Shown here: piece after piece, positions 1-6,246 of the stretch
Layout: each line of letters begins with the position of its first letter
How positions within the stretch are numbered: the stretch's first letter is position 1
Assembly (NCBI GenBank): GCA_023436745.1
Contig: JAEZHZ010000269.1
Coordinates: 1 to 7,408, forward strand
Origin: Pseudomonadota bacterium
Lineage (GTDB): Bacteria; Pseudomonadota; Alphaproteobacteria; Rhizobiales; Devosiaceae
Direction of reading: 5' to 3'
Length of the DNA: 7,408 nt
Notes under the pieces: model-generated
The model's database searches: none
Told to the model about the DNA's origin: nothing
What the model saw: only the letters and a program-made list of their open reading frames with translations
Translations under genes and position numbers: made by a program

Positions 1-89
1 GGGCGGGGCGGACGAAAGGTCATTCATTGGGGCAGATTAGATGCCTTTCATCCGGATTTCCAGCCATTGCGAGCATGGAAGCGGCAGCG

Positions 90-115
90 AATGCGATACT
101 TGCCGGTTACGCATT
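90..115. promoter_or_regulatory. Candidate operator: inverted repeat upstream of the GH43 gene
   Basis: The arms AATGCG (90-95) and CGCATT (110-115) are perfect inverted copies separated by 14 bases. They lie about 50 bases before the chosen GH43 start, where a regulator could bind. A second, weaker pair, GTTAC (106-110) and GTAAC (130-134), overlaps it. I could not place a convincing -35/-10 pair nearby. The remainder of 1-164 shows no gene I can support. Six-base arms can arise by chance, so this is only a candidate. Confidence 0.2.
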
Positions 116-150
116 TGATCGGGAAGCTGGTAACGTGTCCGACGAGCTTC

Positions 151-156
151 AGGAGA
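151..156 (+). promoter_or_regulatory. Ribosome binding site that fixes the GH43 start
   Basis: AGGAGA ends 8 bases before the ATG at 165 and 11 bases before the adjacent ATG at 168. It supports starting translation here rather than at the TTG at 27, which opens the same reading frame but would bury the signal peptide behind 46 featureless residues. Confidence 0.65.
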
Positions 157-164
157 TATCGGCG

Positions 165-1151
165 ATGATGTCCTCGAGAGTGAAGTCGCTGGCGCTCGTC
201 GGCTGCGTCTGCTGGACGGCGGCGGCACCCGTCTTCGCTTCTCCGTGCCATCTGGCGCGCGTGGAGCAGAACCTGCCGGACCCCGACACGCTGTTTGCCG
301 AAGGCGCCTACCATGTCTACGTGACGAACGGCGAACTCGGGAACGTGCCGGTGCTGCGGTCGGACGACCTGATTTCGTTCGAGGAGGTGGGCGATGCCCT
401 GCCGCGGCTGCCGGACTGGGCGAGGCGGGGCTTCACCTGGGCGCCGGAGGTCACGCATCTCGAGGTATCGGACAGCTATGTCCTTTATTTCACGGCGCGG
501 CATGGCTCGATGCAGTGCATCGGGGTCGCCACGTCGGCGGACCCGGCCGGGCCGTTCGAACCGATCGAGGAAGGGCCGCTGATCTGTCCCATTGCCGAGG
601 GTGGCGCGATCGACGCGAGCACGTTCGAGGATGTCGACGGGCGCCGGTACCTGCTGTGGAAGAACGACGGCAATTGCTGCGGCATCGACACCTGGATCTC
701 GATCCAGGAGCTTTCCGGCGACGGGCTGCAGCTCGTGGGGGAGGCCACCCGGCTCATCCAGCAGGAGCTGCCGTGGGAGGGCAGGGTGGTCGAGGCGCCG
801 ACGCTGTGGCTCGAGGACGGGAGGTACTACCTGTTCTACTCGGCCAACGCCTTCAACGAGAACTATGCGATGGGCTATGCCCTGGCCGACGACATCCTCG
901 GGCCCTACACCAAGTCGGAAACGCCGTTGCTCCGCAGTTCGGTGGAGCAGGGGGTGATCGGCCCGGGCGGGCAGGACATCGTCCGGCGCGAGGATGGGTC
1001 GACGGTGGTCGTCTATCACAGCTGGTCGGAGGACATGAAGCTGCGCGGCCTCAACGTCGATGAACTGCGCTGGAGTGATGGCGTGCCGGAGGTGGTCACG
1101 AACTGCGTGGCCGACGGGAAGCAGGTTACGGACCGAAGCCAGTCTCGATGA
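165..1151 (+). CDS. Secreted glycoside hydrolase family 43 enzyme (arabinanase/arabinofuranosidase-like)
   Basis: A 328-residue five-bladed beta-propeller glycosidase, expected to cleave arabinofuranosyl or xylosyl linkages outside the cytoplasm. Residues 1-25 form an export signal: Arg/Lys near the N terminus, a hydrophobic stretch, and a likely signal peptidase I site after VFA25. Family landmarks follow: DPD at 39-41, with D39 the probable catalytic base; TWAPEV at 91-96; AIDAS with D150 as pKa modulator; YLLWKNDGNCCG at 162-173; VVEAPTLW with E210 as catalytic acid; ILGPY at 244-248; and GPGGQD at 266-271. The inverting base/acid roles are family knowledge. Six mature cysteines (28, 118, 141, 171, 172, 314) fit an exported protein; C28 and C314 might close the propeller, which is inference. 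I chose the start at 165 for its RBS and signal peptide; the frame stays open back to a TTG at 27. The gene stands alone on the + strand and converges on the GH2 gene, overlapping it by 26 bp. Exact substrate and endo/exo mode cannot be read from the sequence. Confidence 0.88.
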   Translation: MMSSRVKSLALVGCVCWTAAAPVFASPCHLARVEQNLPDPDTLFAEGAYHVYVTNGELGNVPVLRSDDLISFEEVGDALPRLPDWARRGFTWAPEVTHLEVSDSYVLYFTARHGSMQCIGVATSADPAGPFEPIEEGPLICPIAEGGAIDASTFEDVDGRRYLLWKNDGNCCGIDTWISIQELSGDGLQLVGEATRLIQQELPWEGRVVEAPTLWLEDGRYYLFYSANAFNENYAMGYALADDILGPYTKSETPLLRSSVEQGVIGPGGQDIVRREDGSTVVVYHSWSEDMKLRGLNVDELRWSDGVPEVVTNCVADGKQVTDRSQSR

Positions 1152-2979
1152 AGACCTTCTGGCGCGCCATGTCGAGGTGCTCGGTCACCACGGCGGCGGA
1201 CGGGCGGGAGATGATGTCGCGGAGCACGTCCACGGGCAGCTTCGGCTGGCGGTTCTCGTCGAGCAGGCCATTGCGCTCGTGCAGCGTGTCGGTGAGCTGG
1301 GTGTAGCAGTAGCCGGCAAGCTCGGGACTGTCGTGAACGGCGTCGAACAGCTGGCGCAGCAGGTCAAGATATTCGCCGTCGTTGGCGACGGTCGCATAGC
1401 CGAACCAGCTCTGCCCCTTCTCGGGCCGGTAGCTGACGCCGCCGAACTCGGTCAGCATGATCGGCTGGCCGCGCTGGTCCTGCGGGATGAGGACGAGCCG
1501 GCGGCGCTGGGGGCCGTGGCCGACCTGAACGCGATCCACCAGGTGGGTGGTGTGATAGCGCTGAACTAGGTGTTCGCCGCGCAGGGCGTAGTCGTGGATG
1601 CCCAGGATGTCCGACACAGTGTGCTCCCAGCCGTCGTTGGAGATGACGGGCCGGGTGGGGTCGATTGCCTTGGTGAGGCAGTAGAGGGCGGTGGCAAATG
1701 CCTGCTGGTCCTTGCGCAGGGCAATGTCCGGCACGCCCCAGCTCTCGTTGAGGGGCACCCAGGCCACGACGCAGGGGTTGCTGCGGTCGCGCTCGACCGC
1801 CTCCAGCCATTCGCGGGTGAAGCGGTTCACCGCGCGGGGGGAGAATTCGTAGGCGTTGGCCATTTCGCCCCAGACCATCAGCCCCAGGACGTCGCACCAG
1901 TAGAGGAACCGCGGATCCTCGACCTTCTGGTGGATGCGCACGGCGTTGAAGCCCAGCGACTTGATGAGTTCGACCTCGCGCTTCAGCGCCTCCGGGCTGG
2001 GCGAGGCCAGGTGGGATTGCGGCCAGTATCCCTGCTCGAGAACCGAGCGCATGAAGTAGGGCCTGTCGTTGAGGAGGAAGCGGCGCTCCTGCGCCGCGCT
2101 GCTGCGCATGCCGAAATAGCTCTCGACCTGGTCGATCGCCTCGCCCGCAGCATCGATCAGCGTGACCGTCACGTCGATGAGGTTGGGGGTCTCCGGCGTC
2201 CAGATCAGACGGCCGCGATCCTGCCCATGCTCGAAGCCGGGCACGTGGATGCCGGTCAGCGCATGCGGGCTGCGGAGCGTGAGGCGGTGCACCGCAAGGC
2301 TCTCGCCCCTCAGGTGCAGCTCGATGCTGCAATCGATGGGCTCCACCGGGTGCCGCCCGAGCTCGATCTCGACCGAAACCATGCCCCGCACGAGGTCGGG
2401 CGTGAACTGGACCTTGGAGACGTACTCCATCGGAACCGGCTCCAGCCACACCGGCTGCCAGATGCCCGTTGTCCGGTTGTACCAGATGGAATGGGGCTGC
2501 TCGCGCCAGTCCTGCTTGCCGCGCGGCTGGGTGGTGTCGAGCGGCTGGTCCTCCGCCCGAACGACGATCACCTGCTTCGAGCCGGGCACGAGGCTGTTGG
2601 TGATGTCGCGGCAGAAGGGGGTGTGGCCGCCCTCGTGCCTTGCCACCAGGTCACCGTTGACCCAGACCATGGCCATGTAGTCCACGGCCCCGAAATGCAG
2701 CAGCAGGCGCTCGTCGCCGGGGACCTCGACCTCGATCTCACGCCGGTACCAGACGACCGGATGATAGCTCTTGTCGTTGATGCCCGAGAGTTCGGACTCC
2801 GGGGGGAACGGCACGTTTATCGAACGGTCGAAACGCTCCGGATGGCCATGCCAGCGCTCGCTCAGTCCGACGTCGGCGTCGTCGTAGGCGAACTGCCAGA
2901 CGCCGCACAGATCGGTCCAGCGGTGGCGTCGCATGCGCGGGCGCGGGTGAAGCGACGTCTCTGATGCGTCGTGGCTCAT
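1126..2979 (-). CDS. Cytoplasmic glycoside hydrolase family 2 enzyme (beta-galactosidase/beta-glucuronidase-like)
   Basis: A 617-residue retaining exo-glycosidase, about the usual length for compact GH2 enzymes. An N-terminal jelly-roll sugar-binding domain spans roughly residues 20-180, including VVWYRREIEV at 75-84, MVWVNGD at 104-110 and GIWQPVWLE at 172-180. An immunoglobulin-like domain spans about 185-290 and a TIM barrel about 295-590. Barrel landmarks are FNAVRIHQ (344-351), NESWG with E412 as acid/base, LTEFGG with E511 as nucleophile, and GYCYTQLTDTLHERNGLL (556-573). All key residues are present, so it should be active. No signal peptide is visible, so it probably acts on sugars brought in by the transporter encoded upstream. 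It is the last gene of the - strand operon, 64 bp after the binding-protein stop. Its Shine-Dalgarno is weak (GAGA at 2985-2988, 5 bases from the ATG), which suggests lower translation than its neighbours. Whether it is a galactosidase, glucuronidase or another GH2 activity is not resolved. Confidence 0.93.
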   Translation of the reverse strand: MSHDASETSLHPRPRMRRHRWTDLCGVWQFAYDDADVGLSERWHGHPERFDRSINVPFPPESELSGINDKSYHPVVWYRREIEVEVPGDERLLLHFGAVDYMAMVWVNGDLVARHEGGHTPFCRDITNSLVPGSKQVIVVRAEDQPLDTTQPRGKQDWREQPHSIWYNRTTGIWQPVWLEPVPMEYVSKVQFTPDLVRGMVSVEIELGRHPVEPIDCSIELHLRGESLAVHRLTLRSPHALTGIHVPGFEHGQDRGRLIWTPETPNLIDVTVTLIDAAGEAIDQVESYFGMRSSAAQERRFLLNDRPYFMRSVLEQGYWPQSHLASPSPEALKREVELIKSLGFNAVRIHQKVEDPRFLYWCDVLGLMVWGEMANAYEFSPRAVNRFTREWLEAVERDRSNPCVVAWVPLNESWGVPDIALRKDQQAFATALYCLTKAIDPTRPVISNDGWEHTVSDILGIHDYALRGEHLVQRYHTTHLVDRVQVGHGPQRRRLVLIPQDQRGQPIMLTEFGGVSYRPEKGQSWFGYATVANDGEYLDLLRQLFDAVHDSPELAGYCYTQLTDTLHERNGLLDENRQPKLPVDVLRDIISRPSAAVVTEHLDMARQKVFIETGFGP

Positions 2980-2994
2980 TGAGGTCTCGATCTG

Positions 2995-3043
2995 TCGGCA
3001 GGAGGGGCCGAAGGCACTGAGCGCCTCCGGCTGGTCCGGAAGC
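2995..3043 (-). promoter_or_regulatory. Three overlapping alternative hairpins between the binding-protein and GH2 genes
   Basis: Three stems can form in the transcript. Stem A pairs 3043-3036 with 3030-3023 (8 bp, one G-U, 5-base loop) and begins at the first base after the binding-protein UGA. Stem B pairs 3031-3023 with 3015-3007 (9 bp, one G-U, 7-base loop). Stem C pairs 3011-3007 with 2999-2995 (5 bp, 7-base loop CCCUCCU). A and B share an arm, as do B and C, so they exclude each other; A and C can coexist. No U-tract follows any stem, so a standard intrinsic terminator is unlikely. Roles in stabilising the 3' end of the transporter mRNA or damping GH2 expression are inference. Confidence 0.4.
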
Positions 3044-4366
3044 TCAGCGATTGCCGCGACGCACCGCCTGCTCGACGCGTCGCTGCATGTTGCTTAACGC
3101 GTCATCGACCGAGCCGTTCGCCAGCCAAATGGCGCTAAGTTCGGTGGCCATGTCTTCCTGGATGCCGCGCTGGTTCTGGATCATCGGCACGGCGCGGGCG
3201 ATGTCGGCGGTGGAGCCGTACTCGTCGCGATGCGGCAGGCTCTGGAACTCCTCGGAATCGAGCACCGACTGGCGCACCGTGAGGTGCCCGGTGCGCGACC
3301 AATCGAAGTTGTTGTCGTTGATGAAGTTGAGGAAGGCGAGCGCCGCCTGCTTCTCCTCCTCGGGGCGGTTCGGATCTGTGGGTATCACCCACATGTGCGT
3401 ATCCGACCAGACTGCATCCTCGCCGAACAGGCTCGGCAGCGGGGCCACGTAGTAGTTTTCGAGGGGGGATTCCGGATTGGCCGCGTGGTCGTCATAGGCG
3501 TTGACCACCCAAGTACCGTTGAACAGGATCGCCGCTTCCCCATTGATGAAGGCCTGCTCGGCACCCGCGCCGTCAAAGGCGGAGTTGTTGAACCCGCCCG
3601 TGTAGATGGACTGGAGCAACTCGGCCGCGGCATGTGCCTCCGGCGTGTCGATCGACACCTGGCTCCCATCTTCGCTGAAGACGTCTCCGCCCTGCTGCCA
3701 GATCCAGGAGAGGAACAGGCGAACGGGGTAGGGGGAATCCGCCTGGGACTCCATGGCGAAGTACAGCTTGCCTGTACGGTCCTTGACCTGCTGCGCCTGC
3801 GCCAGGAACTCCTCGGGCGTGGTGGGCAGGATCGGCTTGCCGTCCTCCACCAGCCCTGCCTCTTCCATGATGTCCATATTGATGTGGAGCAGCATGGTGT
3901 GGAGGTCCATTGGCAGGCCATAGACAGTGCCATCCACCGTCACCGCTTCTGCCGCTGCCGGGATGAAGTCGGACAGGTCGACGCCCGCCGCCTCGAGGTC
4001 ATCCCCAAGCGGCTCCACCAGGTTGCGGGAGACGAAGTTGGGCAGCACCGAGCGGTGCATCACGGCGATGTCGGGAATGTTGCCGGTGGAGTAGGTGGCC
4101 GACAGCAGGTCGTAGTAGGGGCCCCATTCCACCGACTGGGTATCGATGGTGATGTCCTGCCCGTTCTCGGCGTTGAACTTGTTGGTGATGGTCTGGATGA
4201 TGCCGCACTCGCCGATCGCGGCGGAAACATCGGTCTGGTTGTTGTACTCGTCGGCGCAGTCGCCGAAGAAGCGGAAGAAGTCGACGTCCACGGCCCCTGC
4301 AGGAGCCGCGATGCCGAGGGTAGTGCTCGCCAGCAGGACGCCGGCTACTCCATGAACAAGCTTCAT
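3044..4366 (-). CDS. Periplasmic sugar-binding protein of an ABC importer (family 1 solute-binding protein)
   Basis: A 440-residue precursor that would capture an oligosaccharide in the periplasm and deliver it to the permease pair encoded upstream. Residues 1-25 are a typical signal peptide (MKLVHG start, hydrophobic core, cleavage after AGA25), and there is no lipobox. The mature protein has the CUT1 binding-protein pattern: helix IIQTITNKFNAEN (56-68), VEWGPYYDLLSATYSTGNIPDIAVM (79-103), VDGTVYGLPMD (144-154), WIWQQGGDVFSEDG (221-234), the F273-G284 segment with W286, and HMWVIPT (324-330). Aromatic residues such as W81, Y84, W222, W286 and W326 are candidates for stacking on sugar rings. 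C37 and C54 bracket an acidic loop after the first strand and may form a disulfide. The frame is open back to 4429, but the start at 4366 has both an RBS and the signal peptide. It is unusual in being fourth in the operon rather than first. The ligand cannot be deduced. Confidence 0.94.
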   Translation of the reverse strand: MKLVHGVAGVLLASTTLGIAAPAGAVDVDFFRFFGDCADEYNNQTDVSAAIGECGIIQTITNKFNAENGQDITIDTQSVEWGPYYDLLSATYSTGNIPDIAVMHRSVLPNFVSRNLVEPLGDDLEAAGVDLSDFIPAAAEAVTVDGTVYGLPMDLHTMLLHINMDIMEEAGLVEDGKPILPTTPEEFLAQAQQVKDRTGKLYFAMESQADSPYPVRLFLSWIWQQGGDVFSEDGSQVSIDTPEAHAAAELLQSIYTGGFNNSAFDGAGAEQAFINGEAAILFNGTWVVNAYDDHAANPESPLENYYVAPLPSLFGEDAVWSDTHMWVIPTDPNRPEEEKQAALAFLNFINDNNFDWSRTGHLTVRQSVLDSEEFQSLPHRDEYGSTADIARAVPMIQNQRGIQEDMATELSAIWLANGSVDDALSNMQRRVEQAVRRGNR

Positions 4367-4376
4367 TTCAGTCTCA

Positions 4377-4384
4377 CTCCCTTT
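4377..4384 (-). promoter_or_regulatory. Ribosome binding site of the sugar-binding protein gene
   Basis: On the - strand AAAGGGAG ends 10 bases before the ATG at 4366. This favours 4366 over the in-frame ATG at 4429, which would put 21 polar residues in front of the signal peptide. Confidence 0.6.
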
Positions 4385-4392
4385 GAACACCA

Positions 4393-4462
4393 GCGGGTTC
4401 CTGCCCGCCTGATGTTGCGTTGACGGCACTGTGGCCGTGTCCGTCCGGCGCGCCCGTGGCGC
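4393..4462 (-). other. Three successive hairpins in the permease-to-binding-protein gap
   Basis: The 102-bp gap holds three non-overlapping stems in the transcript. The first is GCGCC/GGCGC (4462-4450, 3-base loop). The second pairs 4445-4437 with 4429-4422 (8 bp with a bulge at 4440, 7-base loop). The third is GCGGG/CCCGC (4408-4393, 6-base loop), just upstream of the binding-protein RBS. No U-tract follows. In maltose-type operons such gap structures are known to raise binding-protein mRNA relative to permease mRNA by processing or 3'-end protection; that role here is inference. I found no clear promoter in the gap. Confidence 0.35.
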
Positions 4463-4468
4463 AAGAAG

Positions 4469-5320
4469 TCAGCGGCTGCTTCCCATGGACACGCCGCTCA
4501 CGATGTAGCGCTGGAAAATCAGGTAGAGGATGAAGACCGGCAGGCTCGCCAGCACGGCCGAGGCCATCACCATGCCGAGCCCTTCGGTCTGGGCGTAGTT
4601 GCTCTGGATGGAGGCCAGGCCCACGGTCACCGTGTAGGAGTCGTCGTCGGTCGCCGACACCAGTGGCCAGAGGAAGTCGTTCCAGGCGTGCAGGAAGGTG
4701 AAGAGCCCAAGCGTCGTCAGCGCCGGGATCGCCAGCGGCAGCATGATCTTCCAGAAGATGGTGAAGCGGCTGGCGTTGTCGAGTTCGGCCGCTTCCTCGA
4801 TCTCGCGCGGGACCGCCCGGAAGAACTGCGTCATGAGGAACACACCGATCGGTACGGCGACGCGCGGGGTCGCCAGTGCGACGTAGGTGTTGTGAAGCCC
4901 CAGATCGGCGAACATCGTGTGCAGGGGTATGAACACCGCCTGTTCCGGCACCATGAGCCCGGTCAGCACGAAGATGAACAGGATGCGGCGACCCGGGAAG
5001 CTGATGCGCGCGAAGGCGTAACCAGCCAGTGACGAGACGACCAGCACCATGGTGGTCATCAGCAGCGCGGTCATGGCGCTGTTGAAGAACCAGCCGGGCA
5101 CCCGGGACAGCCTCAGGATCAACTCGTAGTTCTCGGTGGTGAAGGGGATGGGGAGCACGCCGGCCGTCGATCGCATCAACAGGAAGTTGGGCCGGAACGA
5201 CAGCGACACGATCCACAGCGCCGGGATGACCCAGAGGATCGCGAGCAGGATGGTTGCGCCGAGGATCAGCCGGTCGATCCACGGATTCTGCACCCTGATG
5301 GCGCGATTGAAGCCGTTCAT
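4469..5320 (-). CDS. ABC sugar importer permease, MalG type
   Basis: A 283-residue inner-membrane permease, the usual size for CUT1 MalG-like subunits, which pairs with the MalF-type subunit encoded just upstream. About six membrane segments are visible, near residues 15-40, 78-105, 110-132, 145-165, 197-218 and 250-272. The cytoplasmic EAA loop that docks on the ATPase starts at E176-A177-A178 and ends at L194-P195; the usual glycine six residues after its glutamate is N182 here. WND at 213-215 and the C-terminal FQRYIVSGVSMG (269-280) are typical of MalG-like proteins. The frame is open back to 5587, but the ATG at 5320 is chosen because it overlaps the upstream stop as ATGA, has GGGAGGAA 5 bases before it, and starts a normal-length protein. 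The preceding 89 codons are a shadow of the other permease gene. Confidence 0.94.
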   Translation of the reverse strand: MNGFNRAIRVQNPWIDRLILGATILLAILWVIPALWIVSLSFRPNFLLMRSTAGVLPIPFTTENYELILRLSRVPGWFFNSAMTALLMTTMVLVVSSLAGYAFARISFPGRRILFIFVLTGLMVPEQAVFIPLHTMFADLGLHNTYVALATPRVAVPIGVFLMTQFFRAVPREIEEAAELDNASRFTIFWKIMLPLAIPALTTLGLFTFLHAWNDFLWPLVSATDDDSYTVTVGLASIQSNYAQTEGLGMVMASAVLASLPVFILYLIFQRYIVSGVSMGSSR

Positions 5321-6246
5321 GACCGTTCCTCCCGTCCCAGGAAGAGCTGGATCATCGACACCACCAACATGATCGCGAACAGCACTATGGCCATGGAGGC
5401 GGCGTAGCCGATCTGCCAGTCGCGGAAGCCGGTGTCGTAGATCAGCTGTACGAGCGAGCGGGTACTGTCCGCCGGTCCGCCACGGGTCAGCAGCAGCGGC
5501 TGGCCGAAGATCTGGAAGTGCGCCACGATCTGCAGGACGAGCACCAGCACGATGGTCCGCCTGATTGATGGCAGGGTGATCCGCCACAGAACGGTCCAGC
5601 GGGAGGCGTGGTCCAGCTCCGCCGCTTCATACAACTCCTCGGGGATCTGTTGCAGGGCGGCGACGAACAGCGCCAGCGGCAACCCGACGCCCCACCATAG
5701 CGTGGTCACCACCAGTGAGGGCATGGCCCAGAAACTGTCGCGGAGGTAGTCGATCGGCACGAGCCCCAGCGCCTCGAATATGTGGGCGAGCATGCCGCGC
5801 TCCCCGTTCAGCATCATCTGCCAGATGAAGGTGACCACGCTGACTGAGAACACGCTCGAGCCGAAGAACACCGCCCGCAATACGGCGTGAGCGCGCGTCC
5901 GCCTGCTGACTGCCAGCGCCAGCAGCAGGGCAAGGATCGTCATCGACGGCACCGTGACCGCGACGAAGCGGATGGTATTCCAGAGCGATTTCCAGAATAG
6001 GGAATCGTACCAGAGGTCCTCGTAGTTCAGGAACCCGATGAACTCGCGGTAGGTGCCGACAAGCTCCCAGTCGTGCAGGCTGATCCAGAAGCCCTTGAAC
6101 AGCGGGTAGACCAGGAACACGCAGTAGACGAGCAGGAAGGGCGCGATGAACAGGTAGCCCTGCCAGGCGTCACTCCGGCGAAACCACGCAGGGCGCCCGC
6201 TCGTGGTTGCCTCGGGAAGGGCGCCGCTGAGTTCCTGCGTAGTCAT
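5317..6246 (-). CDS. ABC sugar importer permease, MalF type
   Basis: A 309-residue inner-membrane permease forming the translocation pore with the MalG-type partner. The cytoplasmic N terminus (1-28) is followed by a first membrane segment at about 30-52 (YLFIAPFLLVYCVFLVYPLF), then segments near 92-113, 126-147, 174-198, 230-250 and 280-303. The EAA loop starts at E207-A208-A209 and ends at L225-P226; the glycine expected six residues after the glutamate is H213. LTRGGPADSTRSL at 253-265 is the segment usual in MalF-like subunits. It starts with ATG at 6246 overlapping the ATPase stop by 4 bp, with a modest GAGG 8 bases upstream, and its stop overlaps the next permease start the same way. 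This points to translational coupling. It lacks the extra N-terminal helices and large periplasmic loop of E. coli MalF, as most CUT1 subunits do. Confidence 0.95.
   Translation of the reverse strand: MTTQELSGALPEATTSGRPAWFRRSDAWQGYLFIAPFLLVYCVFLVYPLFKGFWISLHDWELVGTYREFIGFLNYEDLWYDSLFWKSLWNTIRFVAVTVPSMTILALLLALAVSRRTRAHAVLRAVFFGSSVFSVSVVTFIWQMMLNGERGMLAHIFEALGLVPIDYLRDSFWAMPSLVVTTLWWGVGLPLALFVAALQQIPEELYEAAELDHASRWTVLWRITLPSIRRTIVLVLVLQIVAHFQIFGQPLLLTRGGPADSTRSLVQLIYDTGFRDWQIGYAASMAIVLFAIMLVVSMIQLFLGREERS
5326..5333 (-). promoter_or_regulatory. Ribosome binding site of the MalG-type permease gene
   Basis: GGGAGGAA on the - strand lies inside the last codons of the MalF-type gene. Its GGAGG core is 7 bases from the ATG at 5320. 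A strong site here together with the ATGA overlap fixes this start and suggests coupled but independently strong initiation. Confidence 0.7.

Noticed and set aside
56..81. TTCCAG and TGGAAG hexamers upstream of GH43 that also occur in the 7385-7397 palindrome
   Set aside because: A six-base match without matching flanks or symmetry is too weak to claim a shared operator.
27..164. N-terminal extension of the GH43 frame from a TTG at 27
   Set aside because: It would add 46 residues without features ahead of a normal signal peptide. The ATG at 165 has a well-placed AGGAGA.
938..980. GPGGQD in the GH43 in place of the GPGH found in many family members, as a possible inactivating change
   Set aside because: From memory, GPGGQD is usual in the GH43 group that also has WKNDGNCCG, and all three catalytic acids are present. 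I do not count it as damage.
1160..1169. Perfect 10-bp palindrome TGGCGCGCCA, with a second GGCGCGCC at 4447-4454
   Set aside because: GC-only palindromes of this size are expected by chance in GC-rich DNA. One lies in coding sequence and their contexts share nothing.
1570..2964. Long open frame on the + strand opposite the GH2 gene (464 codons)
   Set aside because: It mirrors the GH2 coding strand, has low-complexity composition rich in Val, Asp, His and Arg, and shows no recognisable domain. Long antisense frames are common opposite GC-rich genes.
3230..4423. Long + strand open frame opposite the binding-protein gene
   Set aside because: Same shadow pattern. The - strand frame has a signal peptide, an RBS and clear family motifs; this one has none.
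5321..5587. Upstream extension of the MalG-type permease frame
   Set aside because: These 89 codons give an Arg/Ala/Pro/His-rich shadow of the MalF-type gene and would add a non-membrane leader. The ATG at 5320 has a strong RBS and an ATGA overlap.
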